Positions 1 through 6,326 are shown, counted from the first letter of the stretch. The stretch is 13,225 nt of DNA from SAR202 cluster bacterium (GCA_030743915.1 JASLRP010000041.1:1-13225), one strand, 5' to 3'. Made by a program: numbers and translations. Notes: generated by a model not told the origin, from the letters alone.

Positions 1-1371
1 ACCGACACCTTTGGCCCGCCTGACTGCGGTCTTGTGATGGCCAAATCCAACGCCAACCCCCAGCGTATGATCGCCGGATTCTTCCGAATCTCCAGAGACG
101 CCCACGTCAATGGCGCCATCGGCCTCGACCAGTCCGGCAGAGGGACGACCTCGACTCCTTTTAAGACAGTGGGTTACGCGATAAACCAGACCGACGCTGG
201 AGGGCGCGTCAACATTGCCCAGGGCACATACGCCGAAAACATCTCGCTGGGAGACACCATCGACCTGCACGGCGGTTACAACTCGGACTTTTCCAGCAGG
301 AGCCTGGCCCAAGACGTTACGATCCTGGACGGCAAGAGCGCAGACGGCGTGCTGAAGATCAGCGGCGACTACGGGCCAGTCATCGAGGGCCTGACGCTGA
401 AGAACGGGCTGAACTCGGACAGCGGCGGCGGATTGCGCCTGTCTGGAGGCGCCGCGCCAACGGTCCAGAACAACTGGATCGTCAACAACACCTCGACTCT
501 CAGCGGGGGCGGAATCTACGTCGCAAGTTCGGGCGAGTTCGGGCCTACGATCAAAGATAACGTTATCTCCAACAATGTCTCCCAGAGCGCGTCCGGCGGC
601 GGTGGCGGAGTGTATGTCACAGGGCGCCCTGCCCTGATCCAGAGGAACGAGATTTCCGGCAATCGGGCCACCGGAAATAGCGGAGGCGGAGTCTATCTCA
701 CCGGAGACACGCCTGCCCAATTGCTGGGCAATCGCATCCTCGACAACACGGCCGTGGATGACGGAGGCGGCGTGAACATCCGAAGCGGCAACGTCTATGC
801 GGCCAATAACATCATTCGAGGAAACTCTGCGGATAGCAACGGCAACGGCGTTTATGTGTCCAACGACAGCTCGCCGACCATCCATAACAACACTGTGGTA
901 GCCAACAACCCAACTTCGGGCGCTGGAGTGTACGCCAGTTCTGGCTCGACGCCCAAACTGTCCAACAACATCATATCGGGGCACGTTACCGGCGTTCGCT
1001 GTGGGAGCGTCTTCGATGTGCGTTTCAGCATCCTATTCAATGACGACAACGATAGTGGGTCGTGCGCGCTGGTCAACGTTATTCAAGCAGACCCGAAACT
1101 TACCGATGAGTTCCATCTCGGCCCTGACTCCCCGGCCATCGACGCGGGAGAATCGGTCTCGCCGGCGCCATTGACCGACTTCGACGGCCAGCCAAGAGTG
1201 ACCGACGGAGACTGCAACAGCATAAAGGTCATCGACATCGGGGCAGACGAGAGCGCGGAGTGTGCGCCCTCGACTGTGCCTGGATTAAGCGTGTGGGGAA
1301 TCATCGTAATTGCGTTGGCCTTGGCGGCGCTGGGAAGACGACGGAACCGCCACGCGAGAGCTTGGCAGTAA
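1..1371 (+). CDS. Right-handed beta-helix repeat surface protein with C-terminal sorting tail (5' partial)
   Basis: The frame is open from base 1, with no stop before the GTG/ATG pair at 34-39 and no clear ribosome-binding site there, so the gene most likely begins outside the window. The visible part starts with a choice-of-anchor Q type opening (GLDQSGRGTTSTPFKTV, then YAI), where such beta-helix domains usually begin. About eight beta-helix rungs follow (roughly bases 350-1000), rich in GGG(V/I)Y and NNxI/SNN repeats. Next comes the typical closing motif DP-LT-FHLGPDSPAIDAG, then DFDGQPR and DIGADE. The end is a tripartite tail (about 1270-1371): VPGLSVWG, a hydrophobic helix, then RRRNRHAR. 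This resembles IPTL/PEP-CTERM sorting signals, implying export and processing at the cell surface. Substrate or ligand is unknown; such folds include polysaccharide-active enzymes and adhesins, and no catalytic residues are evident. The stop lies 7 bases from the stop of the convergent gene. Confidence 0.85.
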   Translation, partial: TDTFGPPDCGLVMAKSNANPQRMIAGFFRISRDAHVNGAIGLDQSGRGTTSTPFKTVGYAINQTDAGGRVNIAQGTYAENISLGDTIDLHGGYNSDFSSRSLAQDVTILDGKSADGVLKISGDYGPVIEGLTLKNGLNSDSGGGLRLSGGAAPTVQNNWIVNNTSTLSGGGIYVASSGEFGPTIKDNVISNNVSQSASGGGGGVYVTGRPALIQRNEISGNRATGNSGGGVYLTGDTPAQLLGNRILDNTAVDDGGGVNIRSGNVYAANNIIRGNSADSNGNGVYVSNDSSPTIHNNTVVANNPTSGAGVYASSGSTPKLSNNIISGHVTGVRCGSVFDVRFSILFNDDNDSGSCALVNVIQADPKLTDEFHLGPDSPAIDAGESVSPAPLTDFDGQPRVTDGDCNSIKVIDIGADESAECAPSTVPGLSVWGIIVIALALAALGRRRNRHARAWQ

Positions 1372-1378
1372 TCCGCAA

Positions 1379-1921
1379 TCAAGCTACGAGAACATGCGCC
1401 TCAAAAGGCGATATTTCTTCAGCAATTCGCCAGGCGACCGAACACACCTTCGATAGAATGTGACTGACGTCCTTGCGAGATGATGACCCAACGCCAAAAC
1501 GCTGAACTAACTCAGACACTGACACATGCAAATGTTCAATATCAACCCAATCCGGTGTGTCAGGCGGGAGCATGAATTTACCGTTCGTCGTAGTAACAAT
1601 GATGTCCGGTACAAAAACCATCATGTCTGGCGCATCTGAAAAAGCGCCGATGGTTACACGTCGCGTGACGATTGAAAACTCGGGCGCTTGTAAATCTGCC
1701 GAGATAACCCAAAGATCTGCTCCCTGCCATCGTTTTTGGGAAACGATCAAATCTGCTTGCGATTCAGCGCCGACACGACGCCCAGCATACCGAAGGACAT
1801 TATTATTATTGCCACTCACGAAATCGTCAACAAACGAGTCGATTTCTGATGACACCTGAACTGGCAGTTGAACAACATGAATTCCAGTTTGGGCCATCGG
1901 TGACTTGGATTCCATATTCAT
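1379..1921 (-). CDS. Hypothetical protein, possible immunity/antitoxin partner of the upstream toxin-like frame
   Basis: I do not recognise this 180-residue protein. It is soluble in appearance, with no signal peptide or membrane segment. It carries an NNNN run from an ATT trinucleotide repeat (about 1801-1812, plus strand) and a beta-rich middle (PDMMVFVPDIIVTTTNGKF), followed by a more helical C-terminus. The chosen start is the ATG at 1921: a GGAG box (plus 1930-1933) sits 8 bases upstream. A GTG three bases earlier (1924) is also possible and would add one residue. Either start overlaps the TGA of the upstream frame (1921-1923), so translation is probably coupled. A tightly coupled gene directly after a small toxin-like ADP-ribosyltransferase domain is the usual position of an immunity or antitoxin gene; that role is inferred from position only. 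Base composition near its start (about 42% GC over 1801-1920) is lower than in the flanking genes. Confidence 0.65.
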   Translation of the reverse strand: MNMESKSPMAQTGIHVVQLPVQVSSEIDSFVDDFVSGNNNNVLRYAGRRVGAESQADLIVSQKRWQGADLWVISADLQAPEFSIVTRRVTIGAFSDAPDMMVFVPDIIVTTTNGKFMLPPDTPDWVDIEHLHVSVSELVQRFGVGSSSRKDVSHILSKVCSVAWRIAEEISPFEAHVLVA

Positions 1922-2301
1922 CACGGCTTCTCCAACTCAACCCAAGACCAGGGGAATATGCTAAGCGGGATCGGGTTGTGTACGACCCATTGATGTCCTC
2001 CGCCGCGTCTCAATGCTCGGCCCGGTCTGTATGCAACAACTGGAATCACGCCGAGGTACTCAGGAGCGTCAGATATTGCGCTTACGTGTATCGGGATTGC
2101 CAACTCCGCGTTCTAGTTCGGTAACGCCAGACGGTCTGTCGCCTGCCAACCCAGTCGATACAGTATATCAGTGAGATAAATACGCCCGTCAGCCCCAGGA
2201 ATAATCGACCCAGACATCGACATTTCTTGCGCATTTGTCCGGGATGTATAGTGGTAGTAAATGCCAGAAGATGGTGCATTGAAGCGGATTGGCGTTAACA
2301 T
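1921..2301 (-). pseudogene. ADP-ribosyltransferase-like (HYD1-type) toxin domain, interrupted by an in-frame TAG
   Basis: One reading frame of 126 codons runs from the ATG at 2301 to the TGA at 1921, with a single in-frame TAG at codon 63 (plus 2113-2115). Before the stop are YYHYTSRTNAQEM (codons 15-27) and GRIYLTDILYRLGW (39-52). After it are IPIHV, GVIPVVAYRP, GGGHQWVV and NPIPL. The YHYT and (I/V)YLTD motifs, their spacing and the GGG(H)xWVV end recall the HYD1-signature ADP-ribosyltransferase toxins (Tox-ART-HYD1), normally C-terminal domains of polymorphic toxins; here the domain stands alone. That both sides of the TAG still read as one plausible domain indicates a recent nonsense change, a sequencing error or a recoded codon. 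An upstream TGA in frame (2311-2313) fixes the start. A GGTGA about 13 bases before the ATG is a poor ribosome-binding site. A strong promoter lies at 2347-2355. The family call rests on motif memory, so it is moderate. Confidence 0.55.
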
Positions 2302-2346
2302 GCGAGCGATTCAGTCACCTGTAGTATCTAGTTGATTATGGCGACA

Positions 2347-2355
2347 ATTATACCA
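2347..2355 (-). promoter_or_regulatory. Extended -10 promoter for the leftward toxin-like cassette
   Basis: On the minus strand the sequence reads TGGTATAAT, a perfect TGnTATAAT extended -10. The predicted transcription start is near 2340, leaving a leader of about 38 bases before the ATG at 2301. A TTGACA hexamer also occurs (plus 2366-2371) but only 13 bases upstream, too close for a normal -35, so the extended -10 probably carries the promoter. Confidence 0.6.
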
Positions 2356-2465
2356 CGCGTATGTGTGTCAATGGATGTAGATATTTTGCGTCTGCATGAT
2401 GACGAGATTCAGATACTCTCAGCAGAATGCCATCCACTCATCAGCGCACATCACCTGTAACATCC

Positions 2466-2720
2466 TTACCTCCGCATTCTCCCCCAGGTTTGGACGTCGA
2501 TCTCCCGTTGCTCGCGTGGGGACATGTGGTCGCGGTAGCTGAAATGCTCTGCTCCGACACTGTTGAGGTTCAAACACGCCTTTAGCCAATGGCGAATTGA
2601 GTCGGATGGTTGTGTTGCTCGCTGGAGCCATGCCCTGCTCTCGGGCAGGGTAACTGTTATCTGAACATGGAAAGTGTGAGTTGCCAAGACCGGCCCTCCT
2701 CGTGGCTCACGTTGTAGCAT
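2466..2720 (-). CDS. Small hypothetical ORF (84 aa)
   Basis: I do not recognise this product. It is rich in Arg, His and Gln (for example HFSYRDHMSPREQREIDV near the C-terminus), without a signal peptide or membrane helix. Support comes mainly from its upstream region: an AGCAGG box about 9 bases before the ATG and a leftward TTGACA-N17-TAACAT promoter-like sequence ending 33 bases before it, overlapped by a palindrome. Another minus-strand frame (2419-2631) overlaps it and the composition is not decisive, so it may be a gene remnant or not coding at all. Confidence 0.3.
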   Translation of the reverse strand: MLQREPRGGPVLATHTFHVQITVTLPESRAWLQRATQPSDSIRHWLKACLNLNSVGAEHFSYRDHMSPREQREIDVQTWGRMRR

Positions 2721-2744
2721 GTCGTATAACCTGCTAACATGCCA

Positions 2745-2760
2745 TTAACAGTTATGTTAA
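2745..2760. promoter_or_regulatory. Operator-like palindrome TTAACA-N4-TGTTAA
   Basis: This is an exact inverted repeat with 6-base arms and a 4-base spacer. It overlaps the leftward -10 and the rightward -35 candidates. Its size and position fit the site of a dimeric repressor; which protein binds is unknown, the nearby CGNR regulator being one candidate. Confidence 0.4.
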
Positions 2761-2772
2761 CGTGGCGATACT
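2745..2772 (+). promoter_or_regulatory. Rightward promoter-like sequence toward the leader and CGNR gene
   Basis: TTAACA (2745-2750, five of six -35 bases) and GATACT (2767-2772, four of six -10 bases) are separated by 16 bases. Transcription would begin near 2779 and run through the structured leader to the regulator gene at 3039. It overlaps the leftward promoter, so one bound factor could control both directions. Confidence 0.35.
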
Positions 2773-2782
2773 AACCTGTCAA
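2754..2782 (-). promoter_or_regulatory. Leftward sigma70-like promoter upstream of the 84-aa ORF
   Basis: On the minus strand a perfect -35 TTGACA (2782-2777) is followed after exactly 17 bases by TAACAT (2759-2754), matching four of six -10 bases. Transcription would start near 2747, about 27 bases before the ATG at 2720. The -10 falls inside the palindrome at 2745-2760. Confidence 0.5.
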
Positions 2783-2804
2783 TAGATATTTAATGGTTAT
2801 AACT

Positions 2805-2920
2805 ATGGGCGACTCACAGCACGTTCGTGCTGAGGGTATGAAACAGAGGTCGAATCAAGCGGACGATGTGCCGATGGCTGACCGAAGAACGGGTCCTCTC
2901 GGATAATCGAGAGGGTTCGA
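2805..2920 (+). other. Structured leader with two hairpins upstream of the CGNR gene
   Basis: Hairpin 1 (2813-2836) has a perfect CAGCAC/GTGCTG stem around GTTC, extended outward by CTC/GGG past an A-A mismatch. Hairpin 2 (2887-2918) has a perfect 7-base CCTCTCG/CGAGAGG stem with loop GATAAT, extended by GAAC/GTTC past four unpaired bases. No U-run follows hairpin 2, so it is not a standard terminator. A 33-codon ORF (ATG 2805, TAA 2904-2906) ends inside the second loop but lacks a good ribosome-binding site. I cannot match the region to a known riboswitch or small RNA. Confidence 0.35.
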
Positions 2921-2923
2921 TTT

Positions 2924-2943
2924 AATAGAACAATTGTACTATT
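2924..2943. promoter_or_regulatory. Operator-like 20-base palindrome upstream of the CGNR gene
   Basis: AATAG and CTATT arms flank a central ACAATTGT, giving a 20-base inverted repeat with one mismatched symmetrical pair (18 of 20 bases). It lies 95 bases before the regulator start, a plausible place for an autoregulatory site. No convincing -10/-35 pair could be placed directly beside it. Confidence 0.4.
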
Positions 2944-3027
2944 CTAGTCACCAAAAGTCAAGAGATGTCACCGAATAATTCGACTTTACCGATGCCGGTT
3001 TCATGGCTCATCGCAAGCGATCACATT

Positions 3028-3033
3028 AAGGGG
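3028..3033 (+). promoter_or_regulatory. Ribosome-binding site fixing the GTG start of the CGNR gene
   Basis: AAGGGG lies 5 bases before the GTG at 3039. No other start codon nearby has such a site, so it supports the GTG start. Confidence 0.6.
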
Positions 3034-3038
3034 AAATA

Positions 3039-3674
3039 GTGTCGAACTGCGCGGATGTTGAATGTGAACAGTTCCAGTTTCTGGGTGGATGGCTGTGCCT
3101 GGATTTCGTTAACACCCTGGACGAACGCTCCAGCGCCAGTCCGATAGAGAGTCTCCTGAGCTACTCTGACCTGACCCGTTGGGGACTGGAGTCTGAAGCG
3201 CTGACTCAACACCAGACCGAAGGGCTGATTAGCTCATCGACCGCGCGAGCTCAAGACGCGGCCCTGGCTCTCACCACAGCCATCGACCTTCGAGAAACGA
3301 TCTTTCGGATATTTTTCGCGCTTACTCAGGATGAGGCTCCCGACGATCTGGACATTGCTGCCCTACACACCGCCATCGTGGATGCCACGGCGAATTCTGA
3401 ATTGGCTGCCAAATCAGATAGATTCATACTGGACTGGCCCGACGACCCCGACGCGTTGGACCGCGTGACCTGGGCGGTGGCCCAGTCAGCCGCCAACCTG
3501 CTGACCTCAGGATTCCTCGACAGGGTGAAAGCCTGCGATGAGGGCCCGTGCCGGTGGATATTTCTGGACACCAGCCGCAACGGACGCCGCCGATGGTGCG
3601 ATATGAAGGTCTGCGGCAATCGAGCCAAGGCTCGCGCTCACTACCAGCGACAGAAGTCGGCCTCTGAAGGGTAG
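3039..3674 (+). CDS. ABATE domain / CGNR zinc-finger transcription regulator
   Basis: This 211-residue cytoplasmic protein is a likely DNA-binding regulator of the ABATE/CGNR family (sometimes annotated as a putative stress-induced transcription regulator). The N-terminal ABATE domain opens with the family motif FLGGWLCLDFVNTL (residues 14-27). The C-terminal zinc finger is intact: Cys166, Cys171, Cys187 and Cys192 in a C-x4-C-x15-C-x4-C pattern, with F-D-SRN, RRWC and CGNR-K-R-Y in the usual order. Length is normal for the family. It starts at a GTG with a good ribosome-binding site. It stands alone: its left neighbours are on the opposite strand, and a terminator-like hairpin separates it from the CoA-transferase gene. 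The palindromes at 2745-2760 and 2924-2943 are candidate operators, possibly its own. The regulated genes and any signal are unknown. Confidence 0.92.
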   Translation: MSNCADVECEQFQFLGGWLCLDFVNTLDERSSASPIESLLSYSDLTRWGLESEALTQHQTEGLISSSTARAQDAALALTTAIDLRETIFRIFFALTQDEAPDDLDIAALHTAIVDATANSELAAKSDRFILDWPDDPDALDRVTWAVAQSAANLLTSGFLDRVKACDEGPCRWIFLDTSRNGRRRWCDMKVCGNRAKARAHYQRQKSASEG

Positions 3675-3714
3675 CCCTTACCCATCAGCTTTCAGCCATC
3701 AGAACTTGGCCATT

Positions 3715-3751
3715 CTGAGACGCTCTCACTCGTTGATGAGCGCCTCAGTTT
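3715..3751 (+). terminator. Terminator-like hairpin after the CGNR gene
   Basis: CTGAG-A-CGCTC (3715-3725) pairs with GAGCG-C-CTCAG (3738-3748) with one A-C mismatch, and TCA/TGA can continue the stem inward. TTT follows at 3749-3751. The short T-run makes it a modest intrinsic terminator, 41 bases past the stop codon and upstream of the next promoter. Confidence 0.55.
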
Positions 3752-3761
3752 GCCCTCCTTG

Positions 3762-3790
3762 TTGACGCTCCACGCCGCCATTGCTACACT
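3762..3790 (+). promoter_or_regulatory. Sigma70-like promoter of the CoA-transferase gene
   Basis: TTGACG (3762-3767) and TACACT (3785-3790) are separated by 17 bases, with a TG one base upstream of the -10. The predicted start near 3797 leaves about 29 bases of leader before the ATG at 3826. Confidence 0.65.
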
Positions 3791-3825
3791 CGCGACACCG
3801 CCGAGCCGCCGATGGAGCGTGAAGT

Positions 3826-6222
3826 ATGCCCTCTGAACAACACAATGCCTCTGAACAACCCACTGCTCTGGGACACCTGCGAGTGCTGGACCTGACTTTC
3901 GCTCAGACCGGGTACTTCGGCAAAATCTTTGCCGACCTGGGCGCCGACGTCATCAAGATCGAGCCTCCCCAGGGGGACCCCGCGCGCCGGATGGCTCCCT
4001 TCGCTGGTGACTTCAACGATCCGGAGCATAGTCTCTACTTCCTCAACTTCAACGCCAACAAGCGCGGCGTCACGCTGGATCTGGAGACTGACGCCGGACG
4101 CGCATCGCTGAGTGAACTGGCCTCCGGCGCAGACGTGCTAGTGGAAAGTTACACCCCCGGATATATGGATGGTCTGGGCGTGGGATACGACGCTTTGAGA
4201 CAGAAGAACCCCGGTCTGGTCTTCGCGTCAATAACACCCTTCGGACAGACCGGGCCATATGCAGAGTTCCAGGGTTCGGAGCTTGTGACTCAGGCGATGG
4301 GTGGCGTCATGTACATTCAGGGCGACGACCTGAAACCCCCGTGCTATGCGCCTTGCGATCAGGCGTCGCAACTGGCAAGCCTGCACGCCGCATACGGGAC
4401 GCTGACCGCTTTGCAGGTCAGAAATCAGACAGGCCGAGGACAGCACGTTGACGTGTCGATGCAGGATATTGTGGGTCACCTTCTGTTTAACGTTGCTCAG
4501 TACGGTTTCACCCGTGAGATCATCAGGCGCACAGGCGCCACTCCGACCATCGCTCCAAACGGGTACTATGCGTGCCGCGACGGGTACGTCAGCCTGGCTA
4601 TATTCTTCCCCCACCACTGGGCGACCATGCTGGACTGGATGGATATCGAGGCTCTCCAGGACCCCATATGGCGGGACCTGGACTTCCGACGCTCCAACCC
4701 GGACATCGTGAACCAGTTCGTGTCCGAGTTCATATCGGATTTCACTGTCGATGACTTCGTGCGCGAAGGCCAGGCTCGTCACCTGACGGTCAGCGCCATG
4801 AGCACGATGGAGAGATTCGCCAACGACGAGCATATCGAGGCCCGCGAATTCTTCAGGGATGCCAGCCATCCCGATATTGGGGATTATTCGACCACCGGCG
4901 CTCCCTATCGTTTCGGCGCCGCTCCGTGGGCCAGCCTCCGGCCTGCGCCGAGGTTGGGACAACACACCCAGGAAGTGCTGTCCGAGGCGCAAAGACAAGG
5001 TAAAACTAATGGCGCTACCGCTGCGCCGGCCAACAATGGCAGGCCACTCTCAGGACTTCGGATTGTGGACTTCGCCCGCGTGTGGGCTGGCCCCTACGCG
5101 ACCCGCTACCTGGGAGACCTGGGAGCCGAGGTCATCAAGATCGAAAATGAGAACTTCCTGGACGGCGGACGGATCAGCCCGGACGGAAGCCCCATGTTTT
5201 CGGAGATCAACCGAAGCAAGCTGGGCGTGACGGTGAACTTCCGAGAGGCGGACGGCGCCGACCTGATCCGAGAACTTGTCTCGGTCAGCGACGTGGTGCT
5301 GGACAACTTCGCCGCCGGGGTGCTGGACCGCCGGGGCCTGGGCTACGAAGACCTGCGCAAGATTCGGCCCGACATCATCATGATAAGCATGCCCGGTTAC
5401 GGGAACGAAGGGCCGTACTCGGACTACGTGGCCTACGGTCAGAGCCTGATGGCCTATGCGGGACTTGCCATGCTGTGGGGGTTCCCGGATTCGCCCGTGG
5501 ACACGCGTCCCAATGTGCATTACTCGGACTTTGTCTCGGCGGCTCACGGCTCATTTGCGTTGATGTCCGCGCTGGAGCATCGCGCCCAGACCGGGCAGGG
5601 CCAGTACATCGAGATTCCCCAGGCCGAAACCCTGGCTGCAACGATGGGCGTCGCTTTGCTGGACCACTCGGTGAACGGTCGGCCCTGGCAACCCATCGGA
5701 AATCGGCATCCCAGCTTTGCCCCCCACGGATGCTATCCCTGCCAGGGAGAGGACCAGTGGTGCGCCATATCATGCCTGACCGACGAACACTGGCAATCTC
5801 TATGCGAGGCTATTAACGCTCCTGAACTGGTCTCAGACTCCAGATTCGACTCACTGAATGCCCGCCTTCAGAATCAGGACGCTCTGGACGAGATCATCGG
5901 AGAGTGGACTAAGCAATTCACCCCTTACCAGGTCATGTGGTTGCTTCAAGACATTGGCGTTCCGGCAGGAGTCGCACAGAGCGGGGAGCAGCTATATCAC
6001 GACATGAACCTGCGCTCACGGAACTTCATCGAGCGCATCCAGCACCATAACTGGCGAACTCTGGACCACAGCGGCATCACCGTCAAACTGTCCGAGACTC
6101 CAGGGGCCATCACCCGTGGCCTGCCGGGCTTCGGCCAGCACAACTCCCTGATATTTGGCGACCTGCTCGGCTTCGACGCGTCGGAGATAGAGCGCATGGT
6201 GTCTGAAGGCGCAATAGCGTAG
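3826..6222 (+). CDS. Tandem CaiB/BaiF family (class III) CoA-transferase
   Basis: The 798-residue product is two class III CoA-transferase domains in one chain, about 15-390 and 408-798, joined by an Ala/Asn/Gly-rich linker. Single-domain members are about 400 residues and form interlocked dimers, so this chain probably builds that pair internally. Each half begins with the nucleotide-fold signature (LRVLDLTFAQTG and LRIVDFARVWAGPYATRYL), followed by LGA(D/E)VIKIE. In the first half GQHVDVSMQD places the catalytic aspartate at Asp214. In the second, GQYIEIPQAE has Glu601 there, a substitution seen in some family members. Such enzymes move CoA between acyl-CoA and free carboxylic acids (formyl/oxalyl, carnitine, aromatic or dicarboxylic acids). 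The substrate cannot be read from sequence. A GGAG box 8 bases upstream supports the ATG. No dehydrogenase, hydratase or ligase partner is adjacent, so the pathway is open; it appears monocistronic. Confidence 0.93.
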   Translation: MPSEQHNASEQPTALGHLRVLDLTFAQTGYFGKIFADLGADVIKIEPPQGDPARRMAPFAGDFNDPEHSLYFLNFNANKRGVTLDLETDAGRASLSELASGADVLVESYTPGYMDGLGVGYDALRQKNPGLVFASITPFGQTGPYAEFQGSELVTQAMGGVMYIQGDDLKPPCYAPCDQASQLASLHAAYGTLTALQVRNQTGRGQHVDVSMQDIVGHLLFNVAQYGFTREIIRRTGATPTIAPNGYYACRDGYVSLAIFFPHHWATMLDWMDIEALQDPIWRDLDFRRSNPDIVNQFVSEFISDFTVDDFVREGQARHLTVSAMSTMERFANDEHIEAREFFRDASHPDIGDYSTTGAPYRFGAAPWASLRPAPRLGQHTQEVLSEAQRQGKTNGATAAPANNGRPLSGLRIVDFARVWAGPYATRYLGDLGAEVIKIENENFLDGGRISPDGSPMFSEINRSKLGVTVNFREADGADLIRELVSVSDVVLDNFAAGVLDRRGLGYEDLRKIRPDIIMISMPGYGNEGPYSDYVAYGQSLMAYAGLAMLWGFPDSPVDTRPNVHYSDFVSAAHGSFALMSALEHRAQTGQGQYIEIPQAETLAATMGVALLDHSVNGRPWQPIGNRHPSFAPHGCYPCQGEDQWCAISCLTDEHWQSLCEAINAPELVSDSRFDSLNARLQNQDALDEIIGEWTKQFTPYQVMWLLQDIGVPAGVAQSGEQLYHDMNLRSRNFIERIQHHNWRTLDHSGITVKLSETPGAITRGLPGFGQHNSLIFGDLLGFDASEIERMVSEGAIA

Positions 6223-6298
6223 CGTCACATTTCTGACCGCGCAAATCGCACCTTCTTGGATATCATCGGCTCTTGCGGATGTCTCCATGCCATTAGTC

Positions 6299-6326
6299 TT
6301 GACCTGCCCTATCCTGATGATAGAAT
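6299..6326 (+). promoter_or_regulatory. Promoter of the first kinase-ATPase gene (extended -10)
   Basis: TTGACC (6299-6304) and TAGAAT (6321-6326) are 16 bases apart, with a TGA extension before the -10 (6318-6320). The predicted start is near 6333, giving a leader of about 31 bases. CTGATGATAGAATC (6314-6327) recurs exactly upstream of the second kinase gene (11549-11562). Confidence 0.65.

Larger units (their letters stand above)
2302..3038. other. Long, compositionally distinct intergenic region between divergent genes
   Basis: These 737 bases separate the leftward toxin-like cassette from the rightward CGNR regulator. They contain the cassette promoter (2347-2355), the doubtful 84-residue ORF (2466-2720), overlapping divergent promoter-like sequences with a palindrome (2745-2782), two hairpins (2813-2836 and 2887-2918), a near-perfect 20-base palindrome (2924-2943) and the GTG-proximal ribosome-binding site of the regulator. 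It is AT-richer than the flanking genes; 2281-2400 is about 43% GC by hand count. I see no tRNA, insertion sequence end or CRISPR repeat here. Confidence 0.6.

Noticed and set aside
1801..1812. ATT trinucleotide run as a phase-variation repeat
   Set aside because: Only four units, and a trinucleotide change keeps the frame, so it would not switch the gene on or off.
1557..1859. Plus-strand 100-residue frame opposite the 180-residue minus-strand gene
   Set aside because: It lacks a ribosome-binding site and a promoter, and lies wholly within the better supported minus-strand gene that is coupled to the upstream frame.
2419..2631. Second minus-strand frame overlapping the 84-residue ORF
   Set aside because: No promoter or ribosome-binding site fits its start, and its composition looks like an out-of-frame shadow.
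2895..2925. GGGTTCGATT segment as a tRNA T-arm fragment or attachment site
   Set aside because: The bases around it cannot form the 5-base T-stem and no other tRNA arms are nearby.
4228..4998. Long minus-strand open frame (256 codons) inside the CoA-transferase gene
   Set aside because: It is the complement of a clearly conserved coding region and has no recognisable protein features; GC-rich genes often create such shadows.
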